From Acinetobacter harbinensis (GTDB lineage: Bacteria > Pseudomonadota > Gammaproteobacteria > Pseudomonadales > Moraxellaceae): DNA of 36,804 nucleotides. The notes beneath the pieces are model-generated. The model was not told the DNA's origin and did no database searches. It worked only from the letters and a program-made list of their open reading frames with translations. The stretch covers positions 2,234,913 to 2,271,716 of the forward strand of contig NZ_JXBK01000001.1 of assembly GCF_000816495.1 (NCBI RefSeq), written 5' to 3'. The translations under genes and the position numbers were made by a program. Shown here piece by piece: positions 31,365 to 36,804 of this stretch. How positions within the stretch are numbered: position 1 is the stretch's first letter; each line of letters begins with the position of its first letter.

Positions 31365-31544
31365 AAACTGTCCTTGGACAAAAAGAATAAAAATCTATTT
31401 TCGCATAAATCATCTCGCAATACAGGAATAAAATCTGGTTCTGGCCATTATTAAGCCATCATAACGGCCAGTTGGGCTTTTCTTTCTGTTAAATATGCTG
31501 AAATCCTTTATATTAGCTTTAGTTCTTCTCTGTCCTTGGCTCTT

Positions 31545-32276
31545 ATGATCAGCAAGCAACAAACAGTTCTTTTCTTAAAACAATTGCGGGCGCAATACCC
31601 GTCGGCCTTTAAAAGAAATTATCTGTTTTATAGCATGATTAAAACCAAAGGTATTTTAGATGAGCTAAAAGAGCTGATTCCTTGGCTATTGGCAGCCATG
31701 ATTTTTATCTCACTCTCAATCAGTTTGGGTCATTTGATTGCACGCGAATTCGCTCAAATGAATGGTTTTCGTGCGCAAGGCTTGGCCGTGTTGGCAATTA
31801 TGCTGCTGTTTATGCTGTATACGCCATTGGTGATTAAACAAATTAAACACAGTTCAATTTCGATGTATCAACAGCTACGCCATACAGCCATCAAGCTGGC
31901 AGCACTGATTGTGTTACAAGCGATGAATATTGCCTATATCGAAAGTTCATTTTTACAAGGGATTTTATTTTTCTTTGCTTTAAGCTTTGGTTTTGTGCAT
32001 TTTTATAAAGAGAATATGTTCCGCGCAGATACCCAAAGCGAGCAGTATTTTTACTTACAAGAAATACGACGGATTTGCTTTTGGTCATATAAACAAATTC
32101 TAAAGATCAAATTTAAGCGTCTGTTTAACTCCAAAAATTCCGTGCAATATAAAGCATCGCAACAGCAGGAAAAACAGTTTGTCGAGTTATATATGCAACT
32201 GATTCAATATGAAAATGAGCTGTGTAAAACCTATAAACATGCTGATATCGAAACGTACTTAGATACGTTAATGTAA
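31545..32276 (+). CDS. Unknown membrane protein with four predicted helices
   Basis: A 243-residue protein from the ATG at 31545; a TTG at 31536 would add three residues. Hydrophobic segments lie near residues 45-65 ('LLAAMIFISLSISLGHLIA'), 80-100 ('AVLAIMLLFMLYTPLVI'), 115-133 and 136-155 ('GILFFFALSFGFVHFY'). The C-terminal 85 residues are basic then acidic ('FKRLFNSKNSVQYKASQQQE') and probably cytoplasmic. The ribosome binding site is weak. I do not recognise the family. It is divergent from the unknown gene at 30855-31364 and followed by tRNA-Leu under a separate promoter. Confidence 0.7.
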   Translation: MISKQQTVLFLKQLRAQYPSAFKRNYLFYSMIKTKGILDELKELIPWLLAAMIFISLSISLGHLIAREFAQMNGFRAQGLAVLAIMLLFMLYTPLVIKQIKHSSISMYQQLRHTAIKLAALIVLQAMNIAYIESSFLQGILFFFALSFGFVHFYKENMFRADTQSEQYFYLQEIRRICFWSYKQILKIKFKRLFNSKNSVQYKASQQQEKQFVELYMQLIQYENELCKTYKHADIETYLDTLM

Positions 32277-32431
32277 ATATTAAGCCTTAAAATTTCAGAT
32301 CAAAAAATAAAGATGTCTAAATTTTGAATGGCCGTAAAATCATTTTTGCCAACAAGTAGCTCAATCAAGGCTATTTTAAAAAAATAAAAGCATGGATTGC
32401 TTGAAAAAAAAGCAAATACATTCAAAGCCAC

Positions 32432-32460
32432 TTGCCAAACTTTCCTTCCTCGCCTATTAT
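32432..32460 (+). promoter_or_regulatory. sigma70 promoter of tRNA-Leu
   Basis: TTGCCA (32432-32437) and TATTAT (32455-32460) are separated by 17 nt, followed by the G+C-rich TGCCCAC discriminator just before the tRNA. The -35 box and spacing equal those of the tRNA-Ser promoter at 13558-13586. Confidence 0.8.
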
Positions 32461-32469
32461 TGCCCACAT

Positions 32470-32555
32470 GCCCGGGTGGTGAAATAGGTAGACACAGGGG
32501 ATTTAAAATCCCCCGCCCACAAAGCGTGCCGGTTCGAGTCCGGCCCCGGGCACCA
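32470..32555 (+). tRNA. tRNA-Leu (anticodon UAA)
   Basis: The acceptor stem GCCCGGG pairs with CCCGGGC, the discriminator is A and CCA is encoded (32553-32555). The D arm contains TAGGTAGACA, the anticodon stem-loop GGGGATTTAAAATCCCC carries anticodon TAA, and the long class II variable arm and GGTTCGAGTCC T-arm are present. Length is 86 nt. Confidence 0.97.
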
Positions 32556-32597
32556 CTTTAAGTGGTGATAAAAATCCAGCGATCAGCTGGTTTCTTT
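32551..32597 (+). terminator. Double hairpin terminator after tRNA-Leu
   Basis: CACCACTT/AAGTGGTG (32551-32567) starts inside the CCA end of the tRNA, and a second stem CCAGC/GCTGG (32576-32590) is followed by TTTCTTT. The second is the more likely terminator; the first may guide 3' processing. The remaining nucleotides to 32780 show nothing I can support. Confidence 0.65.
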
Positions 32598-32782
32598 ATG
32601 TCTGAAAAATAAGTATAGCTACATCAAAAGATACAATCAGAAGATAATTTTTAGCTTAAGTTACAAGAAAATATTGATCTAAAAAAATATTGCTCATTAC
32701 CTTAAGGCTTAAATATCCGCTATATACTTATATTAGCTCTTATCTTTTGCCATCTGATTTGAGCTAAATTAACTTTAAGCAC

Positions 32783-32811
32783 ATAAAAAACAAAGAGTGG
32801 CTTACCACTCT
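32783..32811 (-). terminator. Terminator overlapping the end of the DUF5713 gene
   Basis: On the minus strand AGAGTGG (32811-32805) pairs with CCACTCT (32800-32794) around TAAG, then TTGTTTTTT follows. The 5' arm contains the last codons and the TAA stop sits partly in the loop. Confidence 0.75.
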
Positions 32812-33116
32812 CTATTTGAAACCAACTCTTCCATCTCTATATCCATATAGCCTTTATCCTGCACCACCATCATCATGGCTTCTGCCACATAATCGGCAGC
32901 CGTATCATCCAATGATGAGTCAAGATCTTCAAACTGAGGTTTCATTTTATTAATGAACACCACAGTTTCGGCAGCAAAACGATAAATTTCAACTTCAGAT
33001 AAATCCGGTTTTGCTAGTTTTTTTGCAAATTGTTTAATGATCTGTTTAACTTCAGCGACCAAAATATCAGGATAATAGTCATCGTCAAACATCGGGAGAA
33101 GTAAATCTTCAAACAT
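32802..33116 (-). CDS. DUF5713-like small protein
   Basis: A 104-residue soluble acidic protein from the ATG at 33116. The pattern 'MFDDDYYPDILVAEVKQIIK' at the N-terminus, 'EVEIYRFAAETVVFINKMKPQFED' in the middle and the terminal 'ELVSNREW' agrees with DUF5713 as I know it: the D-D-Y-Y-P start and REW end are characteristic. The function is unknown. Longer starts at 33140 and 33161 add hydrophobic residues ('MRVFFEFY') that the family does not have, so 33116 is preferred, though its ribosome binding site is weak. It is downstream of folP on the same strand but 126 nt away. Confidence 0.72.
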   Translation of the reverse strand: MFEDLLLPMFDDDYYPDILVAEVKQIIKQFAKKLAKPDLSEVEIYRFAAETVVFINKMKPQFEDLDSSLDDTAADYVAEAMMMVVQDKGYMDIEMEELVSNREW

Positions 33117-33242
33117 ATAAAACTCAAAAAAGACACGCATTAAAGCGAGTCTATATAACACAAAGTAACAACTTTACCAACTTAAAGTATAAAAACAGCT
33201 TGTGCTGATCATCCTTTAACTTTTCCAACATAAATGTTCTGT

Positions 33243-34094
33243 TTAAGCATGATTCATTGCTTGCCACATTTGTATTGCATCATGCATGGCTTTGACATCA
33301 TGCGCTCGCACCATGCAAGCCCCTTGCTGAATGCTTAGCAAATGCCCGACAACTGAACCTATTATACGATCTTGTACAGTGCCGGCATGCACTGCATGAC
33401 CAATAAAGCGCTTACGTGACAGGCCCGAAAGTATTGGATAACCCAAGCGATTCAACTGATGGAGTTGTTGCAGTAATTTCAAATTTTGCTCAGCATTTTT
33501 AGCAAAGCCAAACCCTGGGTCAATCAGAATATTTTCAGCTTTTATTCCTGCATTTATAGCCGCATCAATACGCTGCTGTAATTCAGCAATCACGTCTAGC
33601 GTGACATCATTGTATTGATCTAAATTATTCATGGTGGTCGGCTCACCGCGCATATGCATAATAATGACAGGAATATTTAGCTCTGCTGCTGTTTGTAAAG
33701 CCAATGGCCGAGTTAAGGCACGCACGTCGTTCCAGATATGCGCACCGGCTTCTATCGCAGCTTTTATGACTTCAGGTTGCGAGGTATCAACTGAGATGAC
33801 TACGTTATGCTGAGCCAACTGCTCAACCACAGGTATAACACGTTGAATTTCTTCTTGCACTGCCACCATAGATGCTCCCGGTCGAGTCGATTCTCCGCCT
33901 ACATCAATAATGCTTGCACCATCAGCAATCATCTGTAACGCATGTGCTACTGCCTGCTCTTTGCCATTGTGACTGCCGCCATCACTAAAGGAATCTGGAG
34001 TAACATTCAAAATACCCATAATGTGTGGCTTAGATAAATCCAAACTTAATAGCCCACAATGTAATACGCGCTTTGGCAACGGCATTAATTGCAT
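33243..34094 (-). CDS. folP: Dihydropteroate synthase
   Basis: FolP condenses p-aminobenzoate with dihydropterin pyrophosphate to form dihydropteroate and is the target of sulfonamides. The 283-residue TIM barrel has all signature loops: 'MGILNVTPDSFSDGGSHNG', 'IIDVGGESTRPGAS', 'VISVDTSQPEVI', 'HIWNDVRALTRP', 'IIMHMRGEPTTMN', 'ILIDPGFGFAKN', and 'LSGLSRKRFIGH' with the PABA-site SRK motif. It follows ftsH as in many gammaproteobacteria, but a terminator at 34186-34215 lies between, so folP probably has its own promoter or depends on readthrough. Its product feeds the folate pool used by metF. Confidence 0.96.
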   Translation of the reverse strand: MQLMPLPKRVLHCGLLSLDLSKPHIMGILNVTPDSFSDGGSHNGKEQAVAHALQMIADGASIIDVGGESTRPGASMVAVQEEIQRVIPVVEQLAQHNVVISVDTSQPEVIKAAIEAGAHIWNDVRALTRPLALQTAAELNIPVIIMHMRGEPTTMNNLDQYNDVTLDVIAELQQRIDAAINAGIKAENILIDPGFGFAKNAEQNLKLLQQLHQLNRLGYPILSGLSRKRFIGHAVHAGTVQDRIIGSVVGHLLSIQQGACMVRAHDVKAMHDAIQMWQAMNHA

Positions 34095-34185
34095 CGCACT
34101 TACTCCTTCTAAATTGAACGCTTAGTGTAGCAACACATCAGGTTGTTTAAAGTGACATTTTTTCAAACTTAAGATATTACAGCAT

Positions 34186-34215
34186 AAAAAAAGAGCCTCC
34201 TTAGAGACTCTTTTT
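34186..34215 (-). terminator. Terminator between ftsH and folP
   Basis: AAAAAGAG-C-CTC pairs with GAG-A-CTCTTTTT around CTTA, with one internal mismatch and a U-run on the minus strand, 20 nt after the ftsH stop. Confidence 0.75.
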
Positions 34216-34234
34216 AGCTAGCTGATCAAAGTGA

Positions 34235-36127
34235 TTAGCTGACCGGTAAAGGTGGCGGTGTGCTTGGACCATCTGCTGGTGGTTTATGCAGTGAAATTGG
34301 ATTCTCTGCAATATACACTTTCGGTGGCTGCGGCTCACGCCCTTCCATAATGTCGCGAATTTGATCACGATCAATGGTTTCCCATTCCATTAAGGCTTTT
34401 ACCATTGCGTGGGCAATATCTTGCTTACTTTCCAAAATATCACGCGCAACTTTATATTGTTCATTCAAAATACGACGTATTTCTAAATCAATTTGTTGTT
34501 GAGTCGCCTCAGAAATCGTGCGACTTCCCATGTTACCCATGAATGACTGTTGTGGGTCTTCTTCATAAACCATTACCCCCATTTTGTCAGACATACCGTA
34601 TTTGGTCACCATCGAGCGTGCCATTTTGGTTGCACGTTCAAAGTCATTTGAAGCACCCGTTGACATCTGGTTGATGAAAACTTCCTCCGCAATACGCCCA
34701 CCAAATAAAATGGAAAGTTCATTCAACATTTTGTCTTTATAATGGCTGGTTTGATCAAATTCTGGTAACTGCCAAGTCACTCCTAGCGCCCAACCACGCG
34801 GCATAATGGTGACTTTATGCACAGGATCTGTACCCGGTAAGCTTTCTGCAACAATGGCATGACCTGCTTCATGATAAGCCGTCGCACGACGCTCTTCATC
34901 ACGAATCACCATCGATTTACGTTCAGGCCCCATATACAACTTATCTTTTGCATCTTCAAAGTCATGCATATCGACTGTATTTTTGTTACGACGTGCTGCA
35001 AAAAGTGCTGCTTCATTCACAAGGTTGGCCAATTGCGCACCTGAGAAACCCGGTGTACCACGTGCCAAAACTTTCACATCAATACCGGTGACTGAAGGCA
35101 ATTTCTTCATGTGCACATTTAAAATTTGCTCACGACCTTTGATATCAGGCAGACCGACCATCACTTGGCGGTCAAAACGACCCGGACGTAACAAAGCTTT
35201 ATCCAGAACATCGGCACGGTTGGTCGCAGCAATGACAATAATGCCTTCATTGCCTTCAAAACCATCCATTTCAACCAACAATTGGTTTAAGGTTTGTTCA
35301 CGTTCATCATTACCGCCGCCCGTACCCGAACCACGATGACGACCCACAGCATCAATCTCATCAATAAAGATAATGCATGGCGCTTGGCGTTTGGCCTGTT
35401 CAAACATATCACGGACACGGGACGCACCCACACCCACGAACATTTCAACAAAGTCAGAACCGGAAATACTAAAGAATGGCACTTTAGCTTCACCCGCAAT
35501 GGCTTTGGCCAATAGCGTTTTACCGGTACCTGGCGGTCCGACCATCAATACGCCTCGAGGAATACTGGCCCCTAAACGTTTAAATTTAGATGGGTCTTTT
35601 AAGAAGTCAACAATTTCAACCACTTCTTGTTTTGCTTCATCACAGCCTGCCACATCGGCAAATGTGACTTTAATTTGGTCTTCAGACAACATTTTGGCTT
35701 TAGATTTACCAAAACTCATTGGACCGCTTTTACCACCTGCACCGCCACCCATGTTGCGCATAAAGAACATAAATAACAAAATGATTAAAAGTACAGGGAA
35801 GCTGGCGATCAGAAGTTGCATCAATAAACCTTGACGTTGCGGCGCAGTGCCTTCAACAACGACATTGTTTTTAATGAGACTTGGCATAAGTTCCGGGTCT
35901 TGAATTGCAGGACGAATACTTTCAAACTCTGATCCGTTTGTTTTTTCGCCACGAATTCTTTCACCATCAATTGTGACTTGCTTAATTTGACCAGCATTCA
36001 CCGCTGAAACAAACTCTGAATAGTTCAGTGCAGTCGGTTGATTGCGGTCACTGATGTTACTGAAAATCAGAATCAGCACACCAAGTATAACCAGCCACAA
36101 TACGGCATTCTTGAAGAGATCGCTCAA
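34235..36127 (-). CDS. ftsH: ATP-dependent membrane zinc metalloprotease FtsH
   Basis: FtsH is a hexameric AAA+ protease of the inner membrane that degrades misassembled membrane proteins and short-lived regulators such as LpxC. The 630-residue protein has two membrane helices (about 6-24 and 103-122, the second being '[19 protein letters not shown]') around a periplasmic domain. The AAA module has Walker A GPPGTGKT at 197-204, Walker B '[10 protein letters not shown]', and the second region of homology '[20 protein letters not shown]'. The M41 protease domain has H419-EAGH423. A proline-rich tail ('[14 protein letters not shown]') ends it. It lies 132 nt downstream of rlmE, the classic heat-shock-linked pair; no sigma32 promoter was clear by eye. 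Confidence 0.97.
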   Translation of the reverse strand: MSDLFKNAVLWLVILGVLILIFSNISDRNQPTALNYSEFVSAVNAGQIKQVTIDGERIRGEKTNGSEFESIRPAIQDPELMPSLIKNNVVVEGTAPQRQGLLMQLLIASFPVLLIILLFMFFMRNMGGGAGGKSGPMSFGKSKAKMLSEDQIKVTFADVAGCDEAKQEVVEIVDFLKDPSKFKRLGASIPRGVLMVGPPGTGKTLLAKAIAGEAKVPFFSISGSDFVEMFVGVGASRVRDMFEQAKRQAPCIIFIDEIDAVGRHRGSGTGGGNDEREQTLNQLLVEMDGFEGNEGIIVIAATNRADVLDKALLRPGRFDRQVMVGLPDIKGREQILNVHMKKLPSVTGIDVKVLARGTPGFSGAQLANLVNEAALFAARRNKNTVDMHDFEDAKDKLYMGPERKSMVIRDEERRATAYHEAGHAIVAESLPGTDPVHKVTIMPRGWALGVTWQLPEFDQTSHYKDKMLNELSILFGGRIAEEVFINQMSTGASNDFERATKMARSMVTKYGMSDKMGVMVYEEDPQQSFMGNMGSRTISEATQQQIDLEIRRILNEQYKVARDILESKQDIAHAMVKALMEWETIDRDQIRDIMEGREPQPPKVYIAENPISLHKPPADGPSTPPPLPVS

Positions 36128-36259
36128 AGCTTTATTCCCATATCAATCTAATTGGATCATGCCCGAAACGGGTGACCTTAATTTAAGCTGAAGATCAGCT
36201 TTTGCAATATGCTAAAAATGTACAAAATGCACAATTTTTAACGTCTTGGCAAGTAAACT
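36128..36259 (-). other. rlmE-ftsH spacer with two small hairpins
   Basis: On the minus strand AAGCTGA/TCAGCTT (36201-36185) and CCCG/CGGG near 36162-36172 form short stems without a strong U-run. A TTGCAA precedes the first stem and could be a -35 box for ftsH, but the -10 is weak. No other gene fits here. Confidence 0.35.
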
Positions 36260-36804
36260 TTATTTAGAAGCCTTTTTACGTCCTTGACCGATCAAAAATA
36301 CTTCTTTAGATCGAGCACGCGACGCAGCAGGTTTTGAGGTCTTTAATACATCAAAGTTGTCGACTATTTGTTTACGGAACTCATCAAATCCAGTGCCTTG
36401 GAAAATCTTAACCACAAATTGCCCTTTGGGTCCTAAAACCTTATTGGCAAAATCGAGGGCAAGTTCACACAAGTAAATTTGACGCGGTTGATCTACAGCC
36501 TTATTACCTGAAGTATTGGGGGCCATATCTGAAATTACAACGTCTACAGTGCGTCCATCTAAAAGATTTAACAATTTTTCGAAAACTTCTTCTTCACGAA
36601 AATCGCCCTGTAAAAAGGTTACATCTGGCAATGCATCCATCTCTAAGATATCTGAGGCAATCAATAAACCTTTGCTGCCCACTAATTTTCCGGCAATTTG
36701 TGACCAACTTCCCGGTGCTGCACCCAAATCGACCACCGTCATACCGGGTTTAATCAATTTGTATTTTTCTTGCATTTCAAGCAGCTTATAAGCAGCACGC
36801 GCAC
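36260..36804 (-). CDS. rlmE: 23S rRNA (uridine-2552-2'-O)-methyltransferase, N-terminus outside window
   Basis: RlmE (RrmJ/FtsJ) methylates the 2'-O of U2552 in 23S rRNA late in 50S assembly. The reading frame stays open to the window edge ('ARAAYKLLEMQEKYKLIKPG'), so the gene starts beyond 36804 and about 180 codons are present of about 210. The SAM-binding motif 'VVDLGAAPGSWSQIAGKLVG', the catalytic Asp in 'VVISDMAPNTSGNKAVDQPR', the catalytic Lys in 'GQFVVKIFQGTGFDEF' and the terminal 'SKPAASRARSKEVFLIGQG' are all seen. An internal ATG at 36775 is not the true start because the conserved RA-YKL segment lies before it. ftsH follows in the usual order. Confidence 0.95.
   Translation of the reverse strand, partial: ARAAYKLLEMQEKYKLIKPGMTVVDLGAAPGSWSQIAGKLVGSKGLLIASDILEMDALPDVTFLQGDFREEEVFEKLLNLLDGRTVDVVISDMAPNTSGNKAVDQPRQIYLCELALDFANKVLGPKGQFVVKIFQGTGFDEFRKQIVDNFDVLKTSKPAASRARSKEVFLIGQGRKKASK

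Noticed and set aside
35373..35834. 153-codon plus-strand ORF
   Set aside because: It is the complement of the highly conserved AAA region of ftsH; such long antisense frames are common opposite conserved genes.

Overview
The window looks like chromosomal core DNA of a low-GC gammaproteobacterium, most likely Acinetobacter (Moraxellaceae). The evidence is A+T-rich codon use, protein sequences typical of that genus (Cca, the 533-residue isocitrate lyase, MaeB), the rlmE-ftsH-folP order, and short intergenic regions with strong, often symmetric terminators. I see no insertion sequence, prophage, CRISPR array or obvious genomic island.

Layout. 1-463: the edge of a DUF4424-type exported protein (minus). 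595-3948: a methionine-cycle block of sigma70 promoter, S-adenosylhomocysteine (SAH) riboswitch, ahcY, an unusually structured 195-nt spacer and metF, then rsmE. 4121-6982: a membrane PAS-PAS-GGDEF-EAL protein whose GGDEF site is degenerate and whose EAL site is intact. 7130-9403: maeB. 9491-10720: cca, with a hairpin over its ribosome binding site. 10870-12923 (minus): pdxB-epmA, overlapping by ATGA. 13458-13547 (minus): tRNA-Ser(UGA). 13653-14132 (minus): greB. 14498-19595: two lytic transglycosylase-like proteins and htpX (plus), with an SCP2-type protein and ttcA (minus) between them. 19705-25087 (minus): a DUF4112 protein, mgtE and an orphan RND efflux pump. 25424-25798: dgkA. 25905-27506 (minus): aceA. 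28294-30746: a LysR regulator and a YtfL-like CBS-domain membrane protein. 30855-32276: two unrecognised proteins. 32470-32555: tRNA-Leu(UAA). 32802-36804 (minus): a DUF5713 protein, folP, ftsH and rlmE, which runs off the edge.

Functional links. AhcY removes SAH and releases homocysteine; MetF supplies the methyl-THF used to remethylate it; FolP feeds the same folate pool. Sensing of SAH by the leader would match ahcY, and perhaps metF, to methylation load. MaeB and AceA are two nodes of growth on acetate or C4 acids. RsmE, TtcA, RlmE, EpmA and Cca modify or mature the translation apparatus, and HtpX and FtsH perform membrane-protein quality control.

I found no convincing new multi-gene system. 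The best leads are RNA-level: the SAH riboswitch, the folded ahcY-metF spacer, the cca hairpin, and a consensus promoter that starts at a possible leaderless 19-codon ORF upstream of the MltF-like gene. A cluster of three DnaA boxes upstream of the second transglycosylase also deserves a look.
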